Shown here piece after piece: positions 1 to 10,699 of a stretch of 64,000 nucleotides of DNA; position 1 is the first letter of the stretch; each line of letters opens with the position of its first letter. Source of the stretch: Saccharothrix longispora (GTDB lineage Bacteria; Actinomycetota; Actinomycetes; Mycobacteriales; Pseudonocardiaceae); NCBI RefSeq assembly GCF_030852425.1, contig NZ_NSDM01000008.1, forward strand, positions 310,001-374,000, read 5' to 3'. The notes beneath the pieces were generated by a model. The model did not search any database. It was given only the letters and a program-made list of their open reading frames with translations, and was not told where the DNA came from. Made by a program: the position numbers and the translations under genes.

Positions 1-1218
1 TCCTACCGGGCGCGCAAGGCCGAGCTGATGACCACCGTGCTCGACACCCTCGACTCCCTGCGCGACGACTTCGAGGCGGTGGTCTGCGAGGGCGCGGGCT
101 CGCCCGCCGAGATCAACCTGCGGGCGGACGACATCGCGAACATGGGGCTGGCGCGCGCCGCGAACCTGCCGGTGGTGGTGGTCGGCGACATCGACCGCGG
201 CGGGGTGTTCGCGCACCTGTTCGGCACCCTCGCCCTGCTGGACCCGGCCGACCAGGCGCTGGTCGCCGGGTTCGTGGTGAACAAGTTCCGCGGTGACCCG
301 GCCCTGCTGGAACCGGGTCTGCGCCAGCTGCGGGCGCTGACCGGGCGGCCGGTGCACGGCGTGCTGCCGTGGCGCGAGGAGCTGTGGCTCGACGCCGAGG
401 ACTCGCTGTCCTACGCCGCGGACGGCGTGATCGGGCGGCCGGAGGCGCCGCGCGGCGACCAGTGGCTGCGGGTGGCGGTGGTGCGGCTGCCGCGCATCTC
501 CAACGCCACCGACGTGGAGGCGCTGGCCTGCGAGCCGGGCGTGTCCGTGCGGTTCGTCACCGAACCGTCCCGGCTGGCCGACGCGGACCTCGTGGTGCTG
601 CCCGGCTCGAAGGCCACCGTGGAGGACCTGCGCTGGCTGCGCGCCACCGGCCTCGCCGACGCGGTCGCCGCGCACGACGGCCCGGTGCTGGGCATCTGCG
701 GCGGGTTCCAGATGCTCGGCGCGCGCATCGACGACCCGGTGGAGTCCCGCGCGGGGACGGTGGCGGGGCTCGGCCTGCTGGACGTGGACGTGCGGTTCGC
801 GGCGGACAAGGCCCTGGGGAACCCGCGCGGCACGGCGTTCGGCGAACCCGTCACCGGCTACGAGATCCACCACGGCTCGGTCGCCCGCAGCGCCGAGGAC
901 GGCCTGGTGACCCTGGCCGACGGCACGGCGGAGGGCGCGTTGCGGGGGCGCGTGGCGGGCACGCACTGGCACGGGCTGCTGGAGAACGACGCGTTCCGGC
1001 GGGCGTTCCTGCGCTGGGCCGCGGGCCACGCGGGCCGCGACGGCTTCACCCCCGCGCCGGACGTCGACTTCGCCGGCCGCCGGGCGGCGCAGCTCGACCT
1101 GCTCGGGGACCTGGTCGTCGAGCACCTCGACACCGGTGCGGTGAAGGACCTGCTGGAGCGCGGTGCGCCGCGGGGACTGCCCGTCATCCCGCCCGCGGGT
1201 GCACCGCCCGTGTCGTGA
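1..1218 (+). CDS. cobQ: Cobyric acid synthase CobQ (5' truncated by window edge)
   Basis: Glutamine-dependent amidation of adenosylcobyrinate a,c-diamide at side chains b, d, e and g, late in cobalamin synthesis. The reading frame is open from the first base, so the N-terminal P-loop part lies outside. Visible are the end of the dethiobiotin-synthetase-like domain ([19 protein letters not shown]) and a full type-1 glutamine amidotransferase domain with the nucleophile Cys in [10 protein letters not shown] (codon at 697) and the C-terminal HWHGLLEN. The gene faces a DMT exporter 16 bp away, with no room for a separate terminator. It lies about 17 kb from the main cobalamin operon of this window, so the pathway genes are split. 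Confidence 0.95.
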   Translation, partial: SYRARKAELMTTVLDTLDSLRDDFEAVVCEGAGSPAEINLRADDIANMGLARAANLPVVVVGDIDRGGVFAHLFGTLALLDPADQALVAGFVVNKFRGDPALLEPGLRQLRALTGRPVHGVLPWREELWLDAEDSLSYAADGVIGRPEAPRGDQWLRVAVVRLPRISNATDVEALACEPGVSVRFVTEPSRLADADLVVLPGSKATVEDLRWLRATGLADAVAAHDGPVLGICGGFQMLGARIDDPVESRAGTVAGLGLLDVDVRFAADKALGNPRGTAFGEPVTGYEIHHGSVARSAEDGLVTLADGTAEGALRGRVAGTHWHGLLENDAFRRAFLRWAAGHAGRDGFTPAPDVDFAGRRAAQLDLLGDLVVEHLDTGAVKDLLERGAPRGLPVIPPAGAPPVS

Positions 1219-1234
1219 GCGCCCGCGCGTGCGG

Positions 1235-2143
1235 CTACGGCACCGCGACCGCCGCCGGCTCCCGCTCCGCGCGCGGCACGCGGCGGCGGCGGATCGTGGT
1301 GGCGGCCATGCCGAGCACCACCAGCGCGCCCGCGCCCAGCCGGACCGGCGTGACCGCCTCGTCCAGCAGCAGCCACCCCGACAGCATCCCCGCCACCGGC
1401 ACCAGCAGGGCGAACGGCACGACGACGGCGGCCTCGTAGGTGTGCAGCAGGGAGTTCCACAGGCCGAAGCCGAGCAGCGTCGACACCCACGCGATGAACA
1501 GGATCGCGCCGACGTTCGACCAGTCGAGCCCGCGCAGCGCGGCGAGGTCCGCCGCCGGGCCCTCGAACACCAGGGACAGGACGAGCAGCGGCGGGAACGC
1601 GACCGCGCTCACCCAGACGATGAAGTTGAGCGGGTCGGGCGCCTGGGCGCGCCGGGTGGCGACGTTCGCCAGTCCCCACGCCAGCGCGGCCGTGACCACC
1701 AGCAGGAACGCGCCGAGCGGGCTGCCCGCGCCGTAGTCGGCGCCGATGACCACGATGCCGACCGCCGCCACGCCCATGCCGACGACCTGCACGGCGCTCG
1801 GCCGTTCGCGCAGCAGCACGGCGGCGAGCAGCACGGTGAAGAACACCTGGCTCTGGAGCACCAACGACGACAGCCCGGCGGGCATGCCCGCGGCCATGCC
1901 GACGAACAGCAGCCCGAACTTCGCCACGCCCAGCGCCAGCGCCACGGCCACGATCCACTTCCACGCCACGCGCGGCCGGCCGACGAACCACAGCGCGGGC
2001 ACGGCGGCGGCCAGGAAGCGCAGCGCGGAGAAGAGGATCGGCGGGAAGTCGCGCAGGCCCACCTTGATGACGACGAAGTTGACGCCCCAGATGGTGGCGA
2101 CGAGCACCGCGAGGGCGGCGTGGCGTGGTTTCACGCGCTCCAC
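1235..2143 (-). CDS. EamA/DMT-family inner-membrane transporter
   Basis: A 302-residue integral membrane protein with about ten hydrophobic segments and the two-fold EamA repeat (N-half beginning AALAVLVATIWGVNFVVIK; C-half with VLGMAATTI near the end). The family exports metabolites or amino acids; the substrate cannot be read from sequence. GTG start. It is divergent from a LysR regulator across 64 bp that contain a perfect palindrome, a classic arrangement in which the LysR protein controls both itself and the exporter. PecM/RhtA-like exporters are often paired this way. Confidence 0.85.
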   Translation of the reverse strand: MERVKPRHAALAVLVATIWGVNFVVIKVGLRDFPPILFSALRFLAAAVPALWFVGRPRVAWKWIVAVALALGVAKFGLLFVGMAAGMPAGLSSLVLQSQVFFTVLLAAVLLRERPSAVQVVGMGVAAVGIVVIGADYGAGSPLGAFLLVVTAALAWGLANVATRRAQAPDPLNFIVWVSAVAFPPLLVLSLVFEGPAADLAALRGLDWSNVGAILFIAWVSTLLGFGLWNSLLHTYEAAVVVPFALLVPVAGMLSGWLLLDEAVTPVRLGAGALVVLGMAATTIRRRRVPRAEREPAAVAVP

Positions 2144-2180
2144 TCTCGGCGCTGCGAACGTTTAGCACCAGCAACGAGTT

Positions 2181-2193
2181 CTGAAGTCTTCAG
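2181..2193. promoter_or_regulatory. Palindromic operator between EamA and LysR genes
   Basis: CTGAAG-T-CTTCAG is a perfect 6-bp inverted repeat in the divergent intergenic region, ending 3 bp before the LysR -10 hexamer. LysR-type regulators bind short interrupted palindromes of this size, usually with a T-N11-A core. Assigning it to the adjacent LysR protein is inference. Confidence 0.55.
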
Positions 2194-2195
2194 TT

Positions 2196-2201
2196 TAGGA
2201 T
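2196..2201 (+). promoter_or_regulatory. -10 element of a leaderless LysR transcript
   Basis: TAGGAT lies 6 bp before the ATG at 2208, so transcription should begin at or next to the start codon. No Shine-Dalgarno sequence is present. Confidence 0.55.
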
Positions 2202-2207
2202 CGCTGC

Positions 2208-3116
2208 ATGTTGGACCTCGGACGGCTGCGCGCGCTGCACGCGGTGGCGACGCACGGCTCGGTCGGCGCGGCGGCCACCGCGCTCGGCTACACCCCCTCG
2301 GCGGTGTCGCAGCAGATCGCCAAGCTGGAGCGCGAGACCCGCACCACGCTGCTGGAGCGGCGCGGCCGGGGCGTGGCGCTCACCGACGCGGCGCACCTGC
2401 TGTCGGCGGCCGCCGGGCAGGTGCTGGCGCTCGTCGAGGGCGTCGAGGTGGCGCTGGAGGAGCAGCGCGGCGCCGCGGTGGGGGAGCTGCGCGTCGGCGC
2501 GTTCGCGACCGCCGCGCGCGGCCTGCTGCCCACCACCCTCGTGCTGCTGCACGAGCGCCACCCGCAGCTGGACGTGCGGGTGGTGGAGCTGGACCCGCCG
2601 GACGGGCTGGAGGCGGTGGCGCGGGGCGAGCTGGACCTCGCGGTCGCGCATGACTGGGTCAACGCGCCGCTCGCCGTGCCCGGGTCGGTGTCGCGGGCGC
2701 GGCTCGGCGAGGACGTGGCCGACGTGCTGCTGCCGGTCGGCCACCGGCTGGCGGCGCGCGAGTCCCTGACGCCGGAGGACCTGGCCGGCGAGCGGTGGAT
2801 CTGCCAGCCCGAGGGCGCGATCTGCCACGACTGGCTGGTGAACACCTTCCGCGGCGCGGGCATGGAGCCCGACCTGGCGCACCGCGTCGCCGAGTACGAG
2901 ACGCAGCTCGCGCTGCTGGCCAAGGGGATCGGCGTCGCGCTGCTGCCCCGGCTCGGGCGCGGCGCGCTGCCGGACTCGGTGCGCGCGGTGCCGTTCCGGC
3001 CCACGCCGACCCGCCGCGTGTTCGCGGTGTGGCGCACGCAGGCGAGCAGGCGACCGGCGGTGACGGCCGCCCTCGCGGCCCTGCGCGAGTGCTGGGGGTT
3101 GCGGGACACGGCGTGA
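2208..3116 (+). CDS. LysR-family transcriptional regulator
   Basis: 302 residues, the usual LTTR length. The N-terminal winged helix-turn-helix (GRLRALHAVATHGSVGAAA, then YTPSAVSQQIAKLERE) is followed by a periplasmic-binding-protein-like effector domain from about residue 90. The ATG is 6 bp after a TAGGAT -10 hexamer, implying a leaderless mRNA. It probably controls the divergent DMT exporter and itself through the palindrome just upstream. Effector unknown; the HTH resembles the ArgP/ActR-like actinobacterial LTTRs paired with small-molecule exporters. Confidence 0.9.
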   Translation: MLDLGRLRALHAVATHGSVGAAATALGYTPSAVSQQIAKLERETRTTLLERRGRGVALTDAAHLLSAAAGQVLALVEGVEVALEEQRGAAVGELRVGAFATAARGLLPTTLVLLHERHPQLDVRVVELDPPDGLEAVARGELDLAVAHDWVNAPLAVPGSVSRARLGEDVADVLLPVGHRLAARESLTPEDLAGERWICQPEGAICHDWLVNTFRGAGMEPDLAHRVAEYETQLALLAKGIGVALLPRLGRGALPDSVRAVPFRPTPTRRVFAVWRTQASRRPAVTAALAALRECWGLRDTA

Positions 3117-3201
3117 TGACGATCGTGCTCCACGCTGTTGCGTAATGCCCCCTCGTGACGATTCCCAGGTGGGCCGACGTCCTGCCGAGCCACCCACCCA
3201 G

Positions 3202-3238
3202 GGGGCCTCCCACGGATCCGCCGTCGTGGGGGGTCCCC
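3202..3238. terminator. Bidirectional terminator between LysR and GntR genes
   Basis: A 13-bp stem (GGGGCCTCCCACG with CGTGGGGGGTCCCC, one bulged T, one G-U pair) and a 10-nt loop sit between two convergent genes. There is no U-tract, as is common in actinobacteria. Confidence 0.7.
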
Positions 3239-3250
3239 GCCCGGTGCGGG

Positions 3251-3922
3251 CTAGTGCTTGTGCCGCTCCAGCAGGTCCTCCAGGAAACCGCCCGCCTCCA
3301 CGGCGGCGCGCGCGGCGTCGCGGTCGCGCACCGCGTCCAGCAGGCCGGTGTGCGAGACCTGGTCGTCGTCGTGGTCGGTCTCGACGGTCGCCGTGATGCT
3401 GGCCCGGACCGCCTCGGTCAGGCCCTGGTACAGCTCGGCGAGCAGCGTGTTGTGCGAGCACTGCACGAGCAGCACGTGGAACGCCGTGTCCCGCTCGACG
3501 AGCTTCGCCCAGTCCTTCGCGCCCAGCGCCTCGTCCCGCTCGGTGAGCAGCTGCTCCAGCCTGCGCAGCTCGTCGTCGGTGCGGTTCGTCGCGGCCAGCC
3601 GGGCACCCTCGACCTCCAGCGTCCGCCGCACCTGGAGCACGTCGCGCAGCTCGCTGCCGCACATCCGGCGGACCGCGCCGGACAGCTCGCTCGTGGCGCG
3701 CACGAACGTGCCGTCGCCCTGGCGCACCTCCAGCAGGCCGGCGTGGGAGAGCGCGCGCACCGCCTCCCGCACGGTGTTGCGGCCCACCCCGAGCGCGGTG
3801 ACCAGCTCGGGTTCCGGCGGGATGCGGCGACCGACCGGCCATTCACCGGCGGCGATCGCACCTCGCATCTGGTCGATCACCTGGTCGACGAGCCCTGCCC
3901 GCCGAGTAGTGGCCAACGGCAC
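3251..3922 (-). CDS. GntR-family (FadR/FCD subfamily) transcriptional regulator
   Basis: 223 residues: an N-terminal GntR winged helix (residues ~8-75, with ALGVGRNTVREAVRALSHAG) and a C-terminal all-helical FCD ligand-binding domain (residues ~90-215) that carries the metal-ligand His residues typical of the family (FHVLLVQCSHN). GTG start with AGGA about 8 nt upstream. It is divergent from an MFS exporter across 47 bp containing three 8-bp direct repeats, and most likely represses that exporter and itself. The ligand is probably a small carboxylic acid by family; this is inference. Confidence 0.9.
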   Translation of the reverse strand: MPLATTRRAGLVDQVIDQMRGAIAAGEWPVGRRIPPEPELVTALGVGRNTVREAVRALSHAGLLEVRQGDGTFVRATSELSGAVRRMCGSELRDVLQVRRTLEVEGARLAATNRTDDELRRLEQLLTERDEALGAKDWAKLVERDTAFHVLLVQCSHNTLLAELYQGLTEAVRASITATVETDHDDDQVSHTGLLDAVRDRDAARAAVEAGGFLEDLLERHKH

Positions 3923-3927
3923 AGCAT

Positions 3928-3948
3928 CATCCTTTCATCCGAACATCC
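3928..3948. repeat. Three direct repeats CATCC at 8-bp period in divergent promoter
   Basis: CATCC at 3928, 3936 and 3944 is exactly periodic in the 47-bp gap between the GntR gene and the MFS gene. The copy nearest the GntR gene supplies its Shine-Dalgarno sequence on the minus strand (AAAGGATG). This may be the operator array of the GntR protein. Confidence 0.4.
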
Positions 3949-3969
3949 CATGTCTGCGATAGTAATCCG

Positions 3970-5265
3970 GTGACGATCCCGCAGACCCGGTCGGACGTGT
4001 CACCGTCGACCGTCAACATTGCCACTGATCCCCGTGCCAATGCGACGATCGCCGACCATCCTGCTGGTAGTGCCGCCGGTGCCGTGCGGCGGAGTCGTCA
4101 AGTTGCCCTGGTCGGCAGCACCCTGTTGGCGATCGGCGTAGCGCTCGCCGCCGCGAACCTCCGCCCCGCGGTGACCGGCCTGGCCTCCGTGCTGGGCGAC
4201 GTGCGCACGTCGCTGGGCGTGTCGACGGCCTGGACGAGCGCGCTGACCGCCGTGCCGACGCTGTGCTTCGGCGCCGCCGCGTTCCTCGCTCCCTGGCTCG
4301 GCCGCCGCCTCGGCATGGCGCGCGCCGTCGGCCTGTCGCTGGCCGTGCTGACCGCCGGCCTCGTCCTGCGGGTGCTCGACGGCCCGCTGACGGTCCTCGG
4401 CGGCACGTTCGTGGCGTGCGCGGGCATCGCCGTCTGCAACGTCCTCATCCCGGTGGTCGTGAAGGAGTCGTTCCCCGGCCGGGTCGGCCTGGTCACCGGC
4501 GTCTACACGGCCGCGCTCGCCGCGGGCGCGGCCCTGGGCGCCGCGTTCACCCCGGGCCTGGAGTCGTTCTTCGGCTCGTGGCGCCCGGCCGTCGGCGCGT
4601 GGGCCCTGCTGTCCCTCGCCGCGCTGCTCGTCTGGACCGCCGGCGCCCGCCACGGCACCGCCGCGCGCACCGCCGCCACCCGCCGCCCCGCCCCCGGCCG
4701 CTCGCTGTTCCGCAGCCCGCTGGCCTGGATCGTCACCGTCTTCTTCGGCCTCCAGTCGCTGCTGGCCTACACCGTGATGGGCTGGCTGCCGCAGATCCTC
4801 GGCGACGCGGGCGTCGAGCGCACCACCGCGGGTCTCCTGCTCGCCGTCACCATGGTCCTCGGCGTCCCGGTCAGCCTGATCGTCCCGCCCCTCGCGGCCC
4901 GCCGGCGCAGCCAGTCCGGTCTCGTCGTGGCGCTCGGCGCGCTGTCCGTGCTGGGCGTCCTGGGCCTGGCCCTCGCGCCCGCCGCCGCGCCCGGCCTCTG
5001 GGTCGTGCTGGTCGGCGTCGGCATGGGCATGTTCCCGCTCGCGCTGGTGATGATCTCGCTGCGCACGGCCAACTCCGCCGACACCGCCAGGCTGTCCGCG
5101 ATGGCGCAGAGCATCGGCTACCTGATCTCGGCGAGCGGCCCCTTCGCCTTCGGCGTGCTGCGCGGCGCGACGGGCACCTGGACGGTGTCCATGCTGGTGC
5201 TGGTGGTCCTGCTCGTGCTGCTGACGGTCCTCGGTTACGTGGCCGGCCGCCCGCGCACCGTGTGA
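3970..5265 (+). CDS. MFS transporter, CynX/NimT-like
   Basis: 431 residues with twelve predicted membrane segments after a ~35-residue polar N-terminus. The first helix pair carries LAAANLRPAVTGLASVLGDV, the signature of the CynX/NimT (cyanate/2-nitroimidazole) MFS subfamily, in which Asn-Leu-Arg-Pro is conserved. The family exports small organic anions or nitroimidazoles; the true substrate is unknown. GTG start, divergent from the GntR/FCD regulator that probably controls it. It converges with mtr, separated by a short hairpin. Confidence 0.88.
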   Translation: MTIPQTRSDVSPSTVNIATDPRANATIADHPAGSAAGAVRRSRQVALVGSTLLAIGVALAAANLRPAVTGLASVLGDVRTSLGVSTAWTSALTAVPTLCFGAAAFLAPWLGRRLGMARAVGLSLAVLTAGLVLRVLDGPLTVLGGTFVACAGIAVCNVLIPVVVKESFPGRVGLVTGVYTAALAAGAALGAAFTPGLESFFGSWRPAVGAWALLSLAALLVWTAGARHGTAARTAATRRPAPGRSLFRSPLAWIVTVFFGLQSLLAYTVMGWLPQILGDAGVERTTAGLLLAVTMVLGVPVSLIVPPLAARRRSQSGLVVALGALSVLGVLGLALAPAAAPGLWVVLVGVGMGMFPLALVMISLRTANSADTARLSAMAQSIGYLISASGPFAFGVLRGATGTWTVSMLVLVVLLVLLTVLGYVAGRPRTV

Positions 5266-5274
5266 CGGCCGGCT

Positions 5275-5293
5275 GGTCCTCGCGTCGGGGACC
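5275..5293. terminator. Short hairpin between convergent MFS and mtr genes
   Basis: GGTCCTCG / CGGGGACC forms an 8-bp stem (one G-U pair) with a 3-nt loop in the 36-bp convergent gap. Confidence 0.45.
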
Positions 5294-5301
5294 GCGCCCG
5301 C

Positions 5302-6675
5302 TCAGTGCAGCGGCAGGTTGAGCAGGGCGTTCTCGATCACCTCGGGCATCGCCGGGTGGATCCAGTACTGGCCGCGCGCCATCGTCCTCGCGTCCAGGCC
5401 GAAGCTCATCGCCTGGATCACCGGCTGGATCACCGTCGGCGCCTGGGGGCCGATCACGTGCGCGCCCAGGATCTCGCCCGTCGTCGGGTCGGCCAGCACC
5501 TTCGCGAAGCCCGTCGTGTCCTCCATGGCCCACCCGTAGGCGATGGACGCGTACGCCTGCGACCCCACCACGTACCGCAGGCCGCGCTCGACCGCCTGCT
5601 CCTCGGTCAGGCCGACCGACGCGATCTGCGGCGACGAGAACACCGCCGACGGCACGTACCGGTGGTCCGAGGCGATCGGCTCGTCCGGGTGCAGCAGGTT
5701 GTGCCGCACGACCCGCGCCTCGTGGTTGGCCACGTGCTTGAGCTGGTGGTCGGAGCTGATGTCGCCCAGGGCGTAGACGCCCTCGACCGACGTCCGCTGG
5801 TGCTCGTCCACGACGATCCGGCCGTCCGGGCGCACGTCGACGCCCGTCGCGGCCAGGTCGAGCAGGTCGGAGTTGGGCGTGCGGCCGACCGCGACCAGCA
5901 GCTCCTCCGACTCCACGACCTCCGCGCCGTCCGGGCCCTCCAGGTGCAGGCGCACGACGCCGTCCACGCGCTCGGCCCGCACGGCCTTGCGGTGCAGCCG
6001 CACGTCCCACTTCTCCGACGCGATCCGCGTGAAGCGCCGCGCGACCTCCTGGTCCTCGTGCCGCAGCAACAGGTCGGAGCGGCCCACGATCGTCACCCGG
6101 ACGCCGAACGACGAGAACACGTGCGCGAACTCGGCGGCGATGAACCCGCTGCCCAGGATCGTCATCCGGGCCGGCAGGGCGTCGAGGCGCATGACCGTGT
6201 CGGACGTGTGGTAGCCGACGGTCCCGATGTCCGCGACCTCGGGCACGACCGGGCGGCTGCCGGCCGCGATCACGAAGCGGTCCGCGGTGATCGTCTCGCC
6301 GGTGCCGGTGTCCAGCGTCTTGGGGCCGGTGAACCGCGCCGTGCCGGCGAACACGGTGACGTTCGCGTTCTCCTCCGCCCGCCAGCGCCGGCCGCCCTCG
6401 GAGATGGGGTCGATGCGCCCGAAGATCCGGTCGCGCACGTCCGTCCACCGGACGCCGTCGAGGTGGGCGTCCACGCCGAGCCGCGCGCCCGAGGCCGGGG
6501 CCCCGGCGACGTCCGCCGTGTGCACGAACATCTTCGTGGGGATGCACCCGACGTTCAGGCACGTGCCGCCGAAGACGCCCTTCTCGACGATCGCGATGTT
6601 CCAGCCGGAGAACCGCTCGTCCGCGATGGAGTTGCCGGAACCGGTGCCGATGATGACCAGGTCGAAGTGCCTCAC
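5302..6675 (-). CDS. mtr: Mycothione reductase
   Basis: NADPH- and FAD-dependent reduction of mycothiol disulfide, the cytosolic thiol-redox buffer of actinobacteria. 457 residues, matching the family. FAD site GTGSGNS near the N-terminus (a variant typical of Mtr), redox-active disulfide in GGTCLNVGCIPTK, a central NAD(P) GSGFIAAEFAHVF motif, and the C-terminal YWIHPAMPEVIENAL with the catalytic His-Glu pair. GTG start. A SigR/SigH-type promoter ends 9 bp upstream of the start, consistent with disulfide-stress induction, which is known for mycothiol genes in Streptomyces. Confidence 0.96.
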   Translation of the reverse strand: MRHFDLVIIGTGSGNSIADERFSGWNIAIVEKGVFGGTCLNVGCIPTKMFVHTADVAGAPASGARLGVDAHLDGVRWTDVRDRIFGRIDPISEGGRRWRAEENANVTVFAGTARFTGPKTLDTGTGETITADRFVIAAGSRPVVPEVADIGTVGYHTSDTVMRLDALPARMTILGSGFIAAEFAHVFSSFGVRVTIVGRSDLLLRHEDQEVARRFTRIASEKWDVRLHRKAVRAERVDGVVRLHLEGPDGAEVVESEELLVAVGRTPNSDLLDLAATGVDVRPDGRIVVDEHQRTSVEGVYALGDISSDHQLKHVANHEARVVRHNLLHPDEPIASDHRYVPSAVFSSPQIASVGLTEEQAVERGLRYVVGSQAYASIAYGWAMEDTTGFAKVLADPTTGEILGAHVIGPQAPTVIQPVIQAMSFGLDARTMARGQYWIHPAMPEVIENALLNLPLH

Positions 6676-6684
6676 GTCGGCTCC

Positions 6685-6711
6685 AACTCCCGGCGCGGGG
6701 CGCTTGTTCCC
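6685..6711 (-). promoter_or_regulatory. SigR/SigH-type promoter of mtr
   Basis: On the minus strand GGGAAC, an 18-nt spacer, then GTT. The known actinobacterial SigR/SigH consensus is GGAAT/C-N18-19-GTT. The -10 GTT is 9 bp from the mtr GTG, giving a leaderless or nearly leaderless mRNA. Confidence 0.75.
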
Positions 6712-6715
6712 GACG

Positions 6716-7243
6716 TCAGTGCGCGTAGGTCGGGGTGAGGATGGCGCGGGCCAGCGTGTGGAAGGCCAGGTTGAAGCCCACCACGGCGGGCGAGGCGTCG
6801 CCGTCGACGTCCAGCTCCTCCACGTCGACCGCGTGCACCACGAAGAAGTAGCGGTGCACCTGGTCGCCGGGCGGCGGGGCGGCGCCGCCGAACGCGCGCG
6901 TGCCGTAGTCGTTGCGCACGTGGAACGCGCCGGCGGGCAGCGAGTCGTCCGACCCGCCCGCGCCGGTGTCGAGCGAGGTCACCGACGCCGGGATGTTCAC
7001 CGCCACCCAGTGCCAGAAGCCCGACGGCGTCGGGGCGTCCGGGTCGAAGCAGGTGACGACGAAGCTCTTCGTCCCCTCCGGGAATCCGGTCCAGGTCAGC
7101 TGCGGCGAGGTGTTGCCGCCCTCGAACACCTGGGCCTGCGGCAGGGCCTGGCCGTCCTCGACGTCGGTCGACGAGACGGTGAACGGGGGCACCTGCGGCA
7201 GCAGCGCGTACGGGTCGGGGGCGACGGGTCGTTCGAGGCTCAT
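6716..7243 (-). CDS. YbhB/YbcL-family PEBP-like (Raf kinase inhibitor-like) protein
   Basis: 175 residues covering the whole phosphatidylethanolamine-binding fold: [10 protein letters not shown], the family motif [20 protein letters not shown], and a C-terminal [15 protein letters not shown]. Bacterial members are cytoplasmic and of uncertain role. I chose the ATG at 7243 over an upstream in-frame start because MSLERPVAP is the usual N-terminus and because TAGGGT on the minus strand sits 8 bp before it, giving a leaderless transcript. It lies between lon and mtr on the same strand. Confidence 0.9.
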   Translation of the reverse strand: MSLERPVAPDPYALLPQVPPFTVSSTDVEDGQALPQAQVFEGGNTSPQLTWTGFPEGTKSFVVTCFDPDAPTPSGFWHWVAVNIPASVTSLDTGAGGSDDSLPAGAFHVRNDYGTRAFGGAAPPPGDQVHRYFFVVHAVDVEELDVDGDASPAVVGFNLAFHTLARAILTPTYAH

Positions 7244-7292
7244 GCCGCACGACCCTATCGGCGGCGCGGGGGCGTCGCAGGGCGCCGCGTGC

Positions 7293-7333
7293 GCCGGAGC
7301 CCCGACGACCACGCGGGTCGCCAGGGCTCCGGC
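7293..7333 (-). terminator. lon transcription terminator
   Basis: A 10-bp perfect stem GCCGGAGCCC / GGGCTCCGGC whose interior can pair further, 20 bp after the lon stop codon. Confidence 0.6.
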
Positions 7334-7352
7334 AGGTCGGGTCGGTGGAGGG

Positions 7353-9722
<2,370 letters not shown>

Positions 9723-9735
9723 GATCTCCTCCAAA

Positions 9736-9756
9736 GTTGAGTCTGATTGGCTCAAC
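9736..9756. promoter_or_regulatory. HAIR-like (HspR) operator upstream of lon
   Basis: GTTGAGT, 7 nt, GCTCAAC. The HAIR consensus is CTTGAGT-N7-ACTCAAG, so 11 of 14 positions match with the correct spacing. It lies 13 bp upstream of the lon start codon and overlaps the presumed promoter. Confidence 0.65.
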
Positions 9757-9780
9757 CAAGATGAGCGGGGCATTGTTTCC
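9754..9780 (-). promoter_or_regulatory. Possible SigR-type promoter of lon
   Basis: On the minus strand GGAAAC, 18 nt, GTT. This is weaker than the mtr site because the fifth -35 base is A. The GTT is inside the HAIR-like repeat, so HspR binding would block it. Confidence 0.35.
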
Positions 9781-9877
9781 GGTAGGTGTTCGCCCTGAGC
9801 GAGCGTCCATTCGGGGGTTGTGCCCCGTCGGGCGCCCGACGACGATCACGCAGTCCGGCTGACGAGGAGATGTGCGC

Positions 9878-10678
9878 ATGGAACAGGCGAGCTGGGTCCC
9901 GTCTTCGGTGGACCTGGACCGGCCGAGCGCGGCCCGCATGTACGACTACTACCTGGGCGGCTCGCACAACTTCGCGGTCGACCGCGAGGCGGCGAAGTCG
10001 GTCGAGCAGATCTTCCCCGGCATGTCCGGCGCGGCGCGGGCCAACCGCTCGTTCCTCCGCCGCGCCGTCCGCTACCTGCTGGAGCAGGGCATCGACCAGT
10101 TCCTCGACCTCGGTTCGGGCATTCCCACCGTGGGCAACGTGCACGAGATCGTCCAGCAGGCCAACCCGCTGGCGAAGGTCGTCTACGCCGACGTCGAGCC
10201 GGTCGCGGTGGCGCACAGCACGGCCCTGCTCGCGGACAACGCGCAGGCCTGCGCCATCCAGGCCGACCTGCGCGACCCCGCCTCCGTGCTGGAGCACGAC
10301 GAGGTCAAGCGCATGATCGACTTCGACCGCCCGGTCGGCCTGCTGATGGTCGCGGTGCTGCACTTCGTGCCGGACGACGACGACCCGGGCTCCGCCATCG
10401 CCCGCTACCGCGAGGCGCTGGCGCCCGGCAGCCACATCGCCATCTCCCACGCCAGCTGGGACGGCATCTCGGCGGAGGGCATCGAGGGCGGCGAGCAGGT
10501 CAACGCGATCTACCGCAAGACCGACAGCCCCCTGGTGCTGCGCTCGGGCGCCGAGATCACCGCGTTCTTCGAGGGCCTGGACGTGGCGGAGCCCGGCGTC
10601 GTGCCGCTGGCCGAGTGGCGCCCGGACTCCGACGACGCCTACATCAGCGCCTACGCCGGCGTGGGGCGCAAGCCCTGA
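9878..10678 (+). CDS. SAM-dependent methyltransferase of the DUF574/Methyltransf_19 family
   Basis: 266 residues. Diagnostic N-terminus PSAARMYDYYLGGSHNFAVDR, then a Rossmann methyltransferase core with FLDLGSGIPTVGNVHE (SAM-binding glycine loop) and YADVEPVAVAHS. The family is hugely expanded in actinobacteria and mostly uncharacterised. I prefer the ATG at 9878 (GACGAGGAG about 8 nt upstream) to the GTG at 9872, which is too close to that ribosome site. The target is unknown. It ends in a TGATCA shared in an 11-bp direct repeat with the stop of the converging remnant. Confidence 0.9.
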   Translation: MEQASWVPSSVDLDRPSAARMYDYYLGGSHNFAVDREAAKSVEQIFPGMSGAARANRSFLRRAVRYLLEQGIDQFLDLGSGIPTVGNVHEIVQQANPLAKVVYADVEPVAVAHSTALLADNAQACAIQADLRDPASVLEHDEVKRMIDFDRPVGLLMVAVLHFVPDDDDPGSAIARYREALAPGSHIAISHASWDGISAEGIEGGEQVNAIYRKTDSPLVLRSGAEITAFFEGLDVAEPGVVPLAEWRPDSDDAYISAYAGVGRKP

Positions 10679-10699
10679 TCACCCGGCGGCCCTGATCAC
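10672..10699. repeat. 11-bp direct repeat carrying two stop codons
   Basis: GCCCTGATCAC occurs at 10672 and again at 10689. The first contains the TGA of the methyltransferase; the second contains, on the other strand, the TGA of the acetyltransferase remnant. TGATCA is self-complementary, so one duplicated segment supplies both stops. Confidence 0.6.

Noticed and set aside
9786-10316. Plus-strand frame rich in Arg/Ser overlapping the methyltransferase
   Set aside because: Out-of-frame shadow of a gene with a clear DUF574 signature.
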